Shown here: positions 18,641 through 27,686 of the stretch, piece by piece
Position numbering within the stretch: the first letter of the stretch is position 1
Layout of the letters: the number at the start of each line of letters is the position of its first letter
DNA from: Microbacterium rhizomatis
GTDB lineage: Bacteria > Actinomycetota > Actinomycetes > Actinomycetales > Microbacteriaceae
Direction: 5' to 3'
Length of the DNA: 64,000 bases
Assembly: GCF_008710745.1 (NCBI RefSeq)
Contig: NZ_VYSA01000002.1
Span: forward strand, 992,001-1,056,000
Notes under the pieces: generated by a model
Told to the model about the DNA's origin: nothing
Seen by the model: only the letters and a program-made list of their open reading frames with translations
The model's database searches: none
Translations under genes and position numbers: made by a program

Positions 18641-20086
18641 TCACTCCGGCAGGGACGGATGCCGCTCCTGCGCCGCTCGGCGGGTCGGGATGAACAAGCC
18701 GACGACCAGCGCGACGACCGCGGCGGCACCGCCGAGGATGAGCGACAGCGTGAACGCGGTCGACGTCGGCACCTGGGTGCCCCCGAAGTCGACCGAATAC
18801 GACGCGAGGACGGCACCGACGACCGCAGCCGCGACGCTCGTGCCGAGCGATCGGAACAGGGCGTTCAGGCCGTTCGAGGCGCCGGTCTCGCTCTGCGGGA
18901 CCGATCGCATGATGAGCATCGGCATCGAGGCGTAGCCGAAGCCGATGCCCACGCCGATGAGGACGTTCGCGATGAGGATGTGCCAGACCTCGCTCGCGAA
19001 CACGAGCGAGAACGAGTAGGCCGCCAGAAGTGCGGTGGCTCCGATGATCAGGAGCAGCTTGGGCCCTGTGCGGCGTGCGAGGCCGCCCGCCACGGGCGAG
19101 AGCACCATCATGACGATGCCGGACGGCATGATGATGAAGCTCGCGGCCAGGAGCGACAGCCCGAACCCCGCGCCCGTCGCGACCGGGAGCTCGAGCATCT
19201 GCGGGTACACGACGTTCGAGGCGAACAGCGAGAAGCCCATCGCGACCGAGGCGATGTTGGTCAGCAGAACCGCGGGCCGCGCGGCGACGCGGAGGTCGAG
19301 CAGCGGCTCGCCGATGCGCAGTTCGAACCAGCCCCACACCAGCAGCACGACGAGTCCGCCGAGCCCTGTGGCGAGCGTCGCCGGAGACGTCCAGCCCCAC
19401 GAATTGCCGCGCGATACCGCCAGCAGGATGCCGATCAACCCGACCGCCAGGCCAGCGGCGCCGACGAAGTCGAACCGGCCCGCGGTTCGCAGAACGCTCA
19501 CCGGCACGATCCACAGCACCAGCACGAAGCCGAGCACGCCGAGGCCTGCAGCGACCCAGAAGAGGAAGTGCCAGTCGCTGCGCTCGGTGATGAGTGCGCT
19601 GATCGGCAGCCCCAGCGCGCCCCCGACGCCGAGCGTCGCGCTGATGAGCGCGATCGCCGAATCCACTCGGTTCTCGTGCAGCACGTCGCGAAGGATCGAG
19701 ATGCCCAGTGGCACCACGCCGACGATCGCGCCCTGCAGGGTGCGGCCCACGATGATCCAGACGATTCCGGGAGCGAACGCCGCGATGACCGACCCGGCGA
19801 CCATCACCAGCAGCAGCACCAGCACGATGCGGCGCTTGCCGTACATGTCGCCCAGTCGCCCCGCGATCGGCGTGATCACCGCGGCGGCGAGCAGCGTGGA
19901 GGTGACGACCCATGCGGTGTCTTCGCGGCTGGAGTTCAGCAGCTCGGGGAGCTTCGACTGGATCGGAACCATGAGCGTGAACATGAACGACGAGACGAGG
20001 CCCGTGTAGGCGAGCACAGCGACGATCACGCCCTGTCGTGGCATCCGGGTCAGGCGTTTTCGTGCGTCCTCGTCCCGTGATGGCAT
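18641..20086 (-). CDS. MFS multidrug transporter, DHA2 type
   Basis: A 481-residue protein with about 14 hydrophobic segments, the size and layout of the 14-helix DHA2 drug:proton antiporters. Motif A reads AGRLGDMYGKRR (about residues 75-86) and the motif-C-like LGVGGALGLPISALI lies near 150. It would export hydrophobic compounds. The ATG follows TAGCCT by six bases, again the leaderless pattern, and is divergent from the acyltransferase gene at 20162, the two -10 boxes lying about 50 bases apart. Confidence 0.88.
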   Translation of the reverse strand: MPSRDEDARKRLTRMPRQGVIVAVLAYTGLVSSFMFTLMVPIQSKLPELLNSSREDTAWVVTSTLLAAAVITPIAGRLGDMYGKRRIVLVLLLVMVAGSVIAAFAPGIVWIIVGRTLQGAIVGVVPLGISILRDVLHENRVDSAIALISATLGVGGALGLPISALITERSDWHFLFWVAAGLGVLGFVLVLWIVPVSVLRTAGRFDFVGAAGLAVGLIGILLAVSRGNSWGWTSPATLATGLGGLVVLLVWGWFELRIGEPLLDLRVAARPAVLLTNIASVAMGFSLFASNVVYPQMLELPVATGAGFGLSLLAASFIIMPSGIVMMVLSPVAGGLARRTGPKLLLIIGATALLAAYSFSLVFASEVWHILIANVLIGVGIGFGYASMPMLIMRSVPQSETGASNGLNALFRSLGTSVAAAVVGAVLASYSVDFGGTQVPTSTAFTLSLILGGAAAVVALVVGLFIPTRRAAQERHPSLPE

Positions 20087-20161
20087 CCCTTCAGGCTATC
20101 GGCGCCCGCCGTGAGCGGGGCGGCTCTGCCGCAACCCCCTCGTGCACGACAGACTGGAGCA

Positions 20162-20881
20162 ATGGATGCTGCTTCCCCCGACCTCGCTCCCGGCATCGAC
20201 ATCCGCCCGCTCGAGACCGTCGCCGAGGTCTTCACGGCATCGGCCGTGCTCGCCGAGGTCTGGGCCGGCGATCGCTCGGGGATGCCGCCGAATCTGCTGC
20301 GCGCGCTCGCCCACTCCGGCAACTACGCGGTCGGTCTGTACGATCACGAGCGCATGGTCGGGGCATCCGTCGCCTTCTTCGCCGAGCCCGCCGCGCGGTC
20401 GATGCACTCGCACATCACCGGCGTACTGCCCGGCCTGCAGAGCCACGGCCTGGGGCGCGCGCTCAAGCAGCATCAGCGCGAGTGGGCGCTCGCCCGCGGC
20501 GTCGGCCACATCACGTGGACCTTCGATCCGCTCGTGGCACGCAACGCGCACTTCAACCTGCGCGTGCTCGGCGCGCGCGTCACCGAGTACCTCGTGAATC
20601 AGTACGGCCCCATGGACGACGGGGTGAACCGCGGCGACGAGTCCGACCGCATCATGGTGTCGTGGGCGCTCGCCGCACCGCCGGCCCCGACGGCCGCCGA
20701 CGAGCTCGTCGTGGCGACCGTGCCGATCCCCCGCGACATCGCGCTCCTGCGAGAGGGATCGCCGACGGATGCCGCGGCCTGGCGCATCCGCGTGCGCGAC
20801 GCGCTCGTCCGCCACCTGACGGACGGACTGGTGATCGGCGGCTTCGACGATGACCGCGGGTACCTGCTCGTGCGAGCCTGA
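20162..20881 (+). CDS. GNAT-superfamily acyltransferase-like protein
   Basis: A 239-residue soluble protein. The segment HITGVLPGLQSHGLGRALKQHQREWALARG (about residues 82-111) has the QxxGxG/A-like acetyl-CoA loop of GNAT enzymes, preceded by a strand VGASVAFF. It resembles a conserved actinobacterial family annotated as predicted GNAT acyltransferases; the substrate is unknown. CAGACT stands six bases before the ATG. Confidence 0.65.
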   Translation: MDAASPDLAPGIDIRPLETVAEVFTASAVLAEVWAGDRSGMPPNLLRALAHSGNYAVGLYDHERMVGASVAFFAEPAARSMHSHITGVLPGLQSHGLGRALKQHQREWALARGVGHITWTFDPLVARNAHFNLRVLGARVTEYLVNQYGPMDDGVNRGDESDRIMVSWALAAPPAPTAADELVVATVPIPRDIALLREGSPTDAAAWRIRVRDALVRHLTDGLVIGGFDDDRGYLLVRA

Positions 20882-20899
20882 GCCGGCGCGGCGCCGGAA

Positions 20900-20968
20900 C
20901 GTCGGAGAAACGAGCCGACGTCGGAGGATTCCTGCCGAATCCTCCGACCGAACGCGAATTCTCCGACG
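20900..20968. terminator. Nested palindromes after the acyltransferase gene
   Basis: An outer 10-bp stem (CGTCGGAGAA at 20900-20909, complement at 20959-20968) encloses a perfect 12-bp hairpin (GTCGGAGGATTC, loop CTGCC, GAATCCTCCGAC at 20937-20948). A diverged half copy occurs at 27415-27444 after glyS. The position 19 bases after a stop codon suggests a terminator. Confidence 0.55.
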
Positions 20969-20998
20969 TCCGGATGCCGGAGACCTAGGCTGACCCGC

Positions 20999-21688
20999 AT
21001 GCCCGACTCTCGTGCCCGTCCGCAGATCATCGACCTGAGCCACCCCATCCGCGCCGGGCTGGTCACGTACCCGGGCCTGCCCGCCCCGACGATCACATCG
21101 CACCTGACCCGCGAGGACTCGCGGGCGAAGTACGCGCCGGGCACCGAGTTCGCGATGGACGTCATCCACATGATCGGCAACACCGGCACCTACCTCGACT
21201 CGCCGTTCCATCGCTACGCGGAGGGCCCCGACCTCGCCGGACTCGAGCTGTCGAGCCTGGTCGGGCTGCCCGCCGAGGTGTTCCACCTCCAGGACGCGTG
21301 GGATGCCTCGGACCGCGGCATCGGGGCAGAGGCGCTCGCCGGCCGCGACCTCGCGGGCGCGGCCGTGCTGCTGCACACCGGCTGGGATCGGCTGTTCGGC
21401 GAGCCCGAGTACGGCACGGGTGCTCCGTTCCTCACCGGTGCGGGCGCGCAGTGGCTCATCGACCAGGGTGTCGCGCTCGTCGGCATCGACTCGCTCAACA
21501 TCGACGACACCGAGTCGGGTGGCCACAGGCCCGCGCACACATTGCTCCTCGCGGCGGGCGTGCACATCGTCGAGCACCTCACGAACCTCGGCGCGCTCCC
21601 CGAGCACGGCGCGCGCTTCACGGCGGCGCCTCCGGCGGTGCACGGCTTCGGCACCTTCCCGGTGCGAGCGTTCGCCGAACTCGCCTGA
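20999..21688 (+). CDS. Cyclase family protein (kynurenine formamidase-like fold)
   Basis: A 229-residue member of the cyclase/isatin hydrolase superfamily. The metal motif normally HxGTHxDxPxH reads NTGTYLDSPFH (residues 61-71), so two of the histidine positions are Asn and Tyr while the D and last H remain. IIDLSHPIRAGLVTYPG at residues 10-26 is the usual start. Metal use or reaction may therefore differ from formamidases; the substrate is unknown. TAGGCT lies seven bases before the ATG. Confidence 0.75.
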   Translation: MPDSRARPQIIDLSHPIRAGLVTYPGLPAPTITSHLTREDSRAKYAPGTEFAMDVIHMIGNTGTYLDSPFHRYAEGPDLAGLELSSLVGLPAEVFHLQDAWDASDRGIGAEALAGRDLAGAAVLLHTGWDRLFGEPEYGTGAPFLTGAGAQWLIDQGVALVGIDSLNIDDTESGGHRPAHTLLLAAGVHIVEHLTNLGALPEHGARFTAAPPAVHGFGTFPVRAFAELA

Positions 21689-21870
21689 CCGGGCGACCCG
21701 CTCCGCATCGGGTTCGCCCCCGGATCGGCCCAGGCTCGAGCTCGTCCCCGCCGATCCGCATCGTGATGTATCGCCGTGGCCGAACGTCGCTCTCTTCCTG
21801 CAGAGGACGCGTCCACGACGTCGCGGCCGGCATCTCCTCGTCGAACAACGGAGGAGGGCAGGAGGGCATC

Positions 21871-22014
21871 ATGAACAGCAATCGCACGTCCGTCGGCCGA
21901 AATGCCGTCGCGAAGGCGCTGAACCGGGGGCGGGCTCGGAGGGCGCGCGGCGGGAATCCGCGGCGTGCGCGAGCGACCTTCATCGCTGCCGCTCCCGTCG
22001 CGCTCGCGCGATGA
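21871..22014 (+). CDS. Possible small basic protein, 47 residues
   Basis: An ATG follows a very strong purine-rich ribosome site (GGAGGAGGGCAGGAGGG, 21850-21866) by four bases and opens 47 codons rich in arginine (16 Arg, 1 Lys, hardly any acidic residues): NSNRTSVGRNAVAKALNRGR and so on. I recognise no family. The ribosome site is the best evidence; biased GC-rich sequence could also give such a frame by chance. It lies in a 677-base gap between the cyclase and the enolase-family gene. Confidence 0.35.
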   Translation: MNSNRTSVGRNAVAKALNRGRARRARGGNPRRARATFIAAAPVALAR

Positions 22015-22130
22015 CCGGACGATCCGACGGCTCAGGGTGAGCGCAAACCCAGGACCTAGGTCGGCGCGTTCGGCGACTCAGACCCATGTCGCTCAAGGCT
22101 CGCGGGGGCGAATCTTGAAGTGAGGGTCCG

Positions 22131-22268
22131 CGCTCTCGTCCTTCGGGGGACGCGAGCGAGCCGTGGTGGGGGGAGGCCGGAGCGATCCGGTCGCACCACG
22201 GTGGATGGGGTCTCTCCCCGGTGGCCGCCGTCCTGGGGGCGCTCGAATCGAGTGCGGCGGCGGCCACC
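22131..22268. ncRNA. Candidate structured RNA region (unclassified)
   Basis: Three stems follow one another in a gene-free stretch. 22131-22141 pairs with 22148-22158 (one mismatch, loop TTCGGG). CCGTGGTG (22161-22168) pairs with CACCACGG (22194-22201) and encloses CCGGA-GCGA-TCCGG, a hairpin with a GNRA tetraloop. GGTGGCCGCCG (22220-22230) pairs perfectly with 22258-22268 and encloses a further short stem. The density of perfect stems and the GCGA loop suggest a folded RNA, but the strand and class are unknown, and high GC content raises the chance rate of stems. Confidence 0.35.
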
Positions 22269-22365
22269 CTCTTCCGCATCGGTCGCGGTCGCACTTGTAT
22301 AACGGTCGTCCTCGCACTCGCCGGGCTCACAGGATGGCCCTGAGAGCCCGGGATAACCTGAACAC

Positions 22366-23496
22366 ATGCCCGCGCCTTCCGTCCCCCCGGTTGCGCTCGA
22401 GGGAATCGAGCTGCGCGTCCTGCACATTCCCCTCGTGACGCCGTTCACCACGAGTTTCGGCACCGAGTCGGTACGCGAGGTCATCATCGTCCGGGCCGTG
22501 ACGTCCGACGGTGAGGGGTGGGGCGAGATCGTCACAGGCGCCGAGCCGCACTACTCGAGCGAATACACGCAGGGGGCATGGGATGTGTCGCTCCGCCACC
22601 TGATCCCCGCCCTCCTCGATCGGCGCACGCTCGCCCCCGAGCGCGTCGCCGACGTGCTCGCCCCCGTCATCGGGCACCGGATGGCCAAGGCCGGTCTCGA
22701 ACTCGCCGTCCTCGATGCCGCGCTGCGCGCAGCGGGGCGACCACTCGGCGAACATCTGGGGGCCGTCCGCGATCGCGTGGCGTCCGGGGTGTCGGTCGGC
22801 ATCCAGCGCGATCCCGGGGCCCTGGTCGAGGCGGTGGGCGGCTATCTCGACGAGGGTTACGTGCGCATCAAGATCAAGATCAAACCGGGGCGCGACATCG
22901 CCGAGACCGCGGCGGTGCGCGACGCGTTCGGCGCGATCCCGCTCCAGGTCGACGCCAACTCGGCGTACACACTCGACGACGCCGACGTGCTGGCCGAGCT
23001 CGACCGGTTCGACCTGCTTCTGATCGAGCAGCCGCTGCAGGAAGACGACATCGTCGACCATGCCACCCTGTCCCGGCGGCTGCGAACCCCGATCTGTCTC
23101 GACGAATCGATCACGTCGCACAAAGCCGCCGCCGATGCCCTGGCATTGGGTGCAGCATCCATCATCAACATCAAAGCCGGCCGCGTCGGCGGTTACCTCG
23201 AAGCCGTGCGCATCCACGATCTGTGCCGGGATGCCGGAATTCCGGTCTGGTGCGGAGGCATGCTCGAGACGGGCATCGGCCGCGCCGCCAATGCCGCGTT
23301 GGCCGCGCTGCCGGGTTTCACGCTCCCCGGAGACATCTCGGCGTCGAGCCGCTTCTACCACCGCGACATCGTGACCGAGCCCGCCGTGCTCGAAGACGGG
23401 CATGTGCGCGTTCCGACCGGCGCGGGCATCGGCGTCGAGATCGATCCCGTGGCACTCGACGACTTCACGGTCGCGCGAGAGATGCTCCACCGGTGA
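22366..23496 (+). CDS. menC: Enolase-superfamily o-succinylbenzoate synthase / N-acylamino-acid racemase
   Basis: A 376-residue enolase-superfamily enzyme. The general bases are K171 (in RIKIKIKPG) and K270 (NIKAGRVGG); the magnesium ligands are D196 (VDANSAY), E221 (IEQPL) and D246 (LDES). This is exactly the spacing of the OSBS/N-succinylamino-acid racemase group. No other menaquinone genes are nearby, so a racemase role is as likely as menaquinone synthesis. The ATG follows TAACCT by six bases. It overlaps the lipoprotein gene by four bases (GTGA). Confidence 0.82.
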   Translation: MPAPSVPPVALEGIELRVLHIPLVTPFTTSFGTESVREVIIVRAVTSDGEGWGEIVTGAEPHYSSEYTQGAWDVSLRHLIPALLDRRTLAPERVADVLAPVIGHRMAKAGLELAVLDAALRAAGRPLGEHLGAVRDRVASGVSVGIQRDPGALVEAVGGYLDEGYVRIKIKIKPGRDIAETAAVRDAFGAIPLQVDANSAYTLDDADVLAELDRFDLLLIEQPLQEDDIVDHATLSRRLRTPICLDESITSHKAAADALALGAASIINIKAGRVGGYLEAVRIHDLCRDAGIPVWCGGMLETGIGRAANAALAALPGFTLPGDISASSRFYHRDIVTEPAVLEDGHVRVPTGAGIGVEIDPVALDDFTVAREMLHR

Positions 23497-24497
23497 GCGG
23501 GCGAACCCGGATCGGAGCGCTGGCGGCCGCGTTCCTCACCCTCACTCTCGCCGTGGCGATCACCGGCTGCGCGGGCGACGCGCCCCGTCCGCGCCCGTCC
23601 GCGACCGCGCTGCCGAGCGGTGTCTCGGCGACGATGATGCAGCTGCCGTCGGACGTCGCCACGCGACAGGCGCAGATCCTGGTGCACAACTCGAGCGAAG
23701 AAGAGCTGACGATCTCGTCGGTGCGTGTCGATGACCCCAGGTTCGCGGGGGTCGCCCGCCGGCTCGACGGGCTCGTCTCGACGATCTCGCCCGGTGTCAC
23801 CGCCGACATCCGCATTCAGCTTCCGCTGATGAAGTGCGCCGCGGACGACGGATCGACGGCGACCTCCACGCCGACGCCCGATCCGGTCCCGCTCGCGACG
23901 GCGACCACCGCTCCGAGTGCCTCCCCGTCGCCCTCTCCGTCTTCGACCGCGACGATGACCGGGCCGCCCAGCACGACCACCGTCACCGTGCACTATCAGC
24001 TCGGCGCGAGCATCGCCACGGCGACCGAGCCGGTCTCGACCCCCGTCCCGTTCCTGGAGGACCTCTACGACAGGGAGTGCCTCGCCGAACAGGTCGCCAA
24101 GACGGCCTCGCTGTCGATCTCGTCCTTCACAGGGTCGGCGCAGGGGCAGCCGGCGGACCTGGCCCTGAGCATCCGTCCCACTGGTCTCGGCGCTGCACGC
24201 ATCGTCAGCATCGTGAGCACGACGGCGCTCGGATTCGACAACGGCGCGGGCGGCACGGCCACCGCATTCCCGATCGGGGTCGAGGCCACCACGGCCGGTG
24301 CGCCGACCGTCGTGCACGTACCGGTGCGGCCGGCGCGCTGCGACGCGCTCGCACTCAGGGACGACCGCGCCGCAACGCTCTTCTCGCTCACCGTCGAGCT
24401 CGACGGCACGCCGGGAGAGATCGACCTCGGGATGTCTGCCGACGTGCGAGACGAGATCCTGGGCTGGGCCCGCACGTGGTGCGGGATCGCCCCGTAA
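23493..24497 (+). CDS. Secreted lipoprotein of unknown function
   Basis: A 334-residue protein with a signal peptide and lipobox ending AITGC (lipidated C26), so it is anchored outside the membrane. The mature part has an immunoglobulin-like N-terminal region, a Ser/Thr/Pro linker (about residues 118-160) and a second beta-rich region with two late cysteines. It is translationally coupled to the enolase-family gene, but I see no functional link. No family recognised. Confidence 0.7.
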   Translation: MSGRTRIGALAAAFLTLTLAVAITGCAGDAPRPRPSATALPSGVSATMMQLPSDVATRQAQILVHNSSEEELTISSVRVDDPRFAGVARRLDGLVSTISPGVTADIRIQLPLMKCAADDGSTATSTPTPDPVPLATATTAPSASPSPSPSSTATMTGPPSTTTVTVHYQLGASIATATEPVSTPVPFLEDLYDRECLAEQVAKTASLSISSFTGSAQGQPADLALSIRPTGLGAARIVSIVSTTALGFDNGAGGTATAFPIGVEATTAGAPTVVHVPVRPARCDALALRDDRAATLFSLTVELDGTPGEIDLGMSADVRDEILGWARTWCGIAP

Positions 24498-24525
24498 CAG
24501 CGGGGTCGCGCCGTAGGCTGACCGC

Positions 24526-25875
24526 ATGAGTCCCGCCGCCGGCCGCAACGACCCGGCTCCCGCGGATCCCGCTGCCGCTCGGGGCGCCTCGCGCCGAGCC
24601 CAGTCCGACATCTACCGCGCGGGCATCAGCGGCACCAGGACACGGGTTCCGGTCGATCCCACGACCCTCGAGGACGCCGCGCGAAGGGCGCTCAGCGCCG
24701 AGGCGTTCGCGTACATCGCCGGGGGCGCGGGCGCCGAGGCGACCATGGCCTCCAACCGGGCCGCGTTCGACGAGTGGCAGGTGTGGCCGAGGCCGCTGCG
24801 TGACGTCTCGCAGCGCGACCTGTCGATCGAGCTGCTCGGCCGCCGCCGCCCGACACCGCTCCTGCTCGCGCCGCTCGGTGTCATGGAGATGGCGCACCCC
24901 GACGCCGATCTCGCGGTCGCGCGAGCCGCTGCCGCCGCGGGCGTCCCCTACACGCTGAGCAATCAGGCGTCGTTCGCGATGGAGCGGATCGCGGATGCCG
25001 CGCCCGACGGCGCTCGTCTGTTCCAGCTGTACTGGTCTGCCTCGGACGAGCTCAACGCATCGCTGCTGCGCCGGGCCGAGGCATCCGGGTGCGAAGCGAT
25101 CGTCGTCACGCTCGACACTCACCTGCTCGGGTGGCGTACGCGCGACCTCGATCTCGCGTACCTGCCGTTCACGCGCGGAATGGGCATCGCGCAGTACACG
25201 AGCGATCCCGTCTTCCAGCAGCTCGTGCGCGAGCGCGTGCGCACGCCGGCGGCCAGTGGGGATGCCTCGACCACGGTGCGGATCACCCCGAAGGCCATCG
25301 CGGCCGGCGTCACGATCGCCCGGAAGGGCGGGGCCCTGACCGGGGCGGGGCTCCGCGAAAGCCTGCGGTCGCCGCTGCCGCGCGCGGCGGTCGAGACGTT
25401 CCTCGACGTGTTCTCGACGCCGGCGGTGACGTGGGACGATCTCGCCAGGGCCCGGGAGTGGACTTCGCTCCCGATCATCCTGAAGGGCATCGTGCACCCC
25501 GATGACGCCGCGAGGGCGATGGACGCCGGTGCCGACGGCGTCTGGGTCTCGAACCACGGCGGCCGGCAGATCGATCGTTCCGTGCCGACGCTGGCCGTAC
25601 TCCCCGAGATCGCCGACCGGGTCGCCGGGCGCATCCCGGTGATCTTCGATTCGGGGGTGCGCGGGGGCGCCGACGTGTTCGTCGCGCTCGCGCTGGGGGC
25701 GTCTGCGGTCGCGATCGGGCGACCGTACGCCTACGGCCTCGGCGTCGCGGGCGAGGACGGAGTGCGCGAAGTGCTGCGCAACATCGTCGCCGAGCTCGAC
25801 ATCACGCTCGGCCTCGCCGGTCACACCCGTGTCGACGATCTCGGGCGTGACGCGCTGCGCGCCGCCCGCCGCTGA
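24526..25875 (+). CDS. FMN-dependent alpha-hydroxy-acid oxidase (lactate 2-monooxygenase type)
   Basis: A 449-residue flavoenzyme. Core residues are K320 (LPIILKGI) and the catalytic pair H344/R347 (SNHGGRQID); [20 protein letters not shown] binds the FMN phosphate. The region [17 protein letters not shown] (about residues 215-231) is characteristic of the lactate 2-monooxygenase branch, which turns lactate into acetate and CO2 with oxygen, rather than of quinone-linked LldD. TAGGCT precedes the ATG by six bases. Confidence 0.85.
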   Translation: MSPAAGRNDPAPADPAAARGASRRAQSDIYRAGISGTRTRVPVDPTTLEDAARRALSAEAFAYIAGGAGAEATMASNRAAFDEWQVWPRPLRDVSQRDLSIELLGRRRPTPLLLAPLGVMEMAHPDADLAVARAAAAAGVPYTLSNQASFAMERIADAAPDGARLFQLYWSASDELNASLLRRAEASGCEAIVVTLDTHLLGWRTRDLDLAYLPFTRGMGIAQYTSDPVFQQLVRERVRTPAASGDASTTVRITPKAIAAGVTIARKGGALTGAGLRESLRSPLPRAAVETFLDVFSTPAVTWDDLARAREWTSLPIILKGIVHPDDAARAMDAGADGVWVSNHGGRQIDRSVPTLAVLPEIADRVAGRIPVIFDSGVRGGADVFVALALGASAVAIGRPYAYGLGVAGEDGVREVLRNIVAELDITLGLAGHTRVDDLGRDALRAARR

Positions 25876-25914
25876 GGGGCTCCTCGATACGGAAAGAGCC
25901 GCGCGGGGCACCGA

Positions 25915-25949
25915 TAGAATCGAGGATGCCGTGCCCGCCGTTCCCGTGA
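25915..25949 (+). promoter_or_regulatory. glyS promoter -10 box and short leader reading frame
   Basis: TAGAAT (25915-25920) is a near-consensus -10 box. Five bases on, an ATG at 25926 opens a seven-codon, proline-rich frame (MPCPPFP) ending in TGA at 25949, about 55 bases before the glyS start. It contains no glycine codon, so glycine-dependent attenuation through it is not supported. Confidence 0.4.
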
Positions 25950-26005
25950 GGCGCGCGGCAGCGCGAATCCGCGACACTTCCCCGCATCCGACCATTGGAG
26001 CCACC

Positions 26006-27391
26006 GTGGCCGAACAGTCCCGCCTCGACAAAGTCATCGCCCTCGCCCGCCACCGCGGGTTCGTCTTCCAGGCGGGCGAGATCTACGGCGGGTCGCGCTC
26101 GGCGTGGGACTACGGCCCGCTCGGCACCGAGCTGAAAGAGAACATCCGCCGCCAGTGGTGGCAGACGTTCGTGCGCGGGCGCGGAGACATGGTCGGCCTG
26201 GACTCGTCGGTGATCCTCCCCAAGCGCGTGTGGGAGGCATCCGGTCACGTCGCGACCTTCACCGACCCGCTCGTGGAGTGCCTGCACTGCCACAAGCGCT
26301 TCCGCGCCGACACCCTCATCGAGGACTACGAGACACGCAAGGGCCGCAAGGCCGAGGCCGGCCTCGCCGAGATCCCGTGCCCGAACTGCGGCACGAAGGG
26401 TCAGTACACCGAGCCCAAGGCGTTCTCGGGCCTCATGAAGACCTACCTCGGGGTCGTCGACGACGAGTCGGGCGTGCACTACCTCCGCCCCGAGACCGCC
26501 CAGGGCATCTTCGTGAACTTCTCGAACGTGCTGACCGCGGCCCGCAAGAAGCCGCCGTTCGGCGTCGGCCAGGTGGGCAAGGCGTTCCGCAACGAGATCA
26601 CCCCGGGCAACTTCATCTTCCGCACCCGCGAGTTCGAGCAGATGGAGATCGAGTACTTCGTTCCGCCTGCCGAGGCGCAGGAGTGGTTCGACCACTGGGT
26701 CGAGGCGTGCTGGGACTGGTTCGTGGATCTCGGCATCGACCCCGCGCACATGCGCCGCTTCGATGTGCCGGAAGAAGACCGCGCGCACTACTCCGACGGC
26801 ACGATCGACGTCGAGTACGAATTCGGGTTCCCCGGCAAGCAGTGGGGTGAGCTCATGGGTATCGCGAACCGCACCGACTACGACCTCTCGAGCCACAGCG
26901 AGGCATCGGGCCAGTCCCTCAGCTACTTCGATCAGGCCAGCGGCGAGCGGTACACCCCGTACGTCATCGAGCCGTCCTTCGGCCTCACCCGCGCGATGAT
27001 GGCGTTCCTGGTCGACGCCTACCACGAGGAGGAGGCGCCGAACGCGAAGGGCGGCACGGACACCCGCACGGTGCTCAAGCTCGACCCGCGTCTGGCGCCC
27101 GTCAAGGTCGCTGTCCTGCCCCTGTCTCGCAACGAACAGCTCTCGCCGATCGCGCGCGAGCTGGCCGCCGACCTGCGCGGCGAGTGGAACATCGACTTCG
27201 ACGACGCCGGGGCCATCGGCCGCCGCTACCGCCGCCAGGACGAGATCGGCACGCCGTTCTGCGTCACGATCGACTTCGACTCGCTCGAGGATCGCGCCGT
27301 CACGGTGCGCGATCGCGACACGATGAGCCAGGAGCGCGTGCCGCTCGACGCTCTGCACGCCTACCTCGCGGAGCGCCTGCGCGGCGCGTAA
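26006..27391 (+). CDS. glyQS: Glycyl-tRNA synthetase, single-chain dimeric type
   Basis: A 461-residue class II synthetase that charges tRNA(Gly). [23 protein letters not shown] (residues 30-52) is motif 1, [25 protein letters not shown] contains motif 2, and [18 protein letters not shown] is motif 3. Two CxxC pairs (C92/C95 and C125/C128) form a zinc site. The GTG start has TTGGAG five bases upstream; the open frame before it lacks homology. Confidence 0.96.
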   Translation: MAEQSRLDKVIALARHRGFVFQAGEIYGGSRSAWDYGPLGTELKENIRRQWWQTFVRGRGDMVGLDSSVILPKRVWEASGHVATFTDPLVECLHCHKRFRADTLIEDYETRKGRKAEAGLAEIPCPNCGTKGQYTEPKAFSGLMKTYLGVVDDESGVHYLRPETAQGIFVNFSNVLTAARKKPPFGVGQVGKAFRNEITPGNFIFRTREFEQMEIEYFVPPAEAQEWFDHWVEACWDWFVDLGIDPAHMRRFDVPEEDRAHYSDGTIDVEYEFGFPGKQWGELMGIANRTDYDLSSHSEASGQSLSYFDQASGERYTPYVIEPSFGLTRAMMAFLVDAYHEEEAPNAKGGTDTRTVLKLDPRLAPVKVAVLPLSRNEQLSPIARELAADLRGEWNIDFDDAGAIGRRYRRQDEIGTPFCVTIDFDSLEDRAVTVRDRDTMSQERVPLDALHAYLAERLRGA

Positions 27392-27414
27392 CGGCGGCTT
27401 CCGGCATCCGTTCT

Positions 27415-27444
27415 TCGGAGAATCGGCCCGAACTCGGAGGATTC
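27415..27444. repeat. Partial copy of the 20900 intergenic repeat
   Basis: TCGGAGAATCGGCCCGAACT followed by CGGAGGATTC matches 20902-20931 at about 24 of 30 positions. Only the left half of the nested palindrome is kept. It begins 24 bases after the glyS stop codon. Confidence 0.45.
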
Positions 27445-27487
27445 CGCGGGGCTCACACACCCATACCGCCGACTCGGCCGCACCAGC

Positions 27488-27571
27488 ACAGGACATCGCA
27501 CGAAGACAGGTCGATCTCGGCCCGATTCATCCTGCGCCGGCACGATCTCCTGTCGCGGTGCGATTTCCTGT
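27488..27571. promoter_or_regulatory. Three 14-base operator-like sites upstream of pobA
   Basis: GCACGATCTCCTGT (27540-27553) and GTGCGATTTCCTGT (27558-27571) are direct repeats 18 bases apart. ACAGGACATCGCAC (27488-27501) is the same motif inverted (complement GTGCGATGTCCTGT). The spacing and mixed orientation resemble binding sites of a dimeric regulator; they lie 115-200 bases before the pobA ATG. Confidence 0.45.
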
Positions 27572-27599
27572 CAGGGTGCGGGCCCGCACGGTCAATCGA

Positions 27600-27616
27600 T
27601 TCCCGATGAATGGGAA
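27600..27616. promoter_or_regulatory. Palindrome TTCCC-GATGAAT-GGGAA before pobA
   Basis: Five-base arms around a seven-base spacer, about 70 bases before the pobA start. It resembles the IclR-type TTCC/GGAA palindromes seen at 41803 and 48014 but has a longer spacer, so it may bind a PobR-like regulator. Confidence 0.4.
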
Positions 27617-27686
27617 AGAATGCTGCCGCGCCGCCGCCGCGCGGCACACTGGACCGAGCATCCGCTCACCGTCGAAGGAGACGAAC

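Noticed and set aside
18659..20080. A 473-codon plus-strand frame opposite the MFS gene
   Set aside because: Complete overlap with a gene that has all MFS features; the translation is rich in Arg, Glu and His with no recognisable domain.
22041..22365. tRNA or other classical RNA gene in the long gap
   Set aside because: No GGTTCGAATC-type T-loop or cloverleaf could be placed; only the unclassified stems are reported.
25926..25949. Glycine attenuator peptide for glyS
   Set aside because: The seven-codon frame has no glycine codon and no clear terminator/antiterminator pair follows it.
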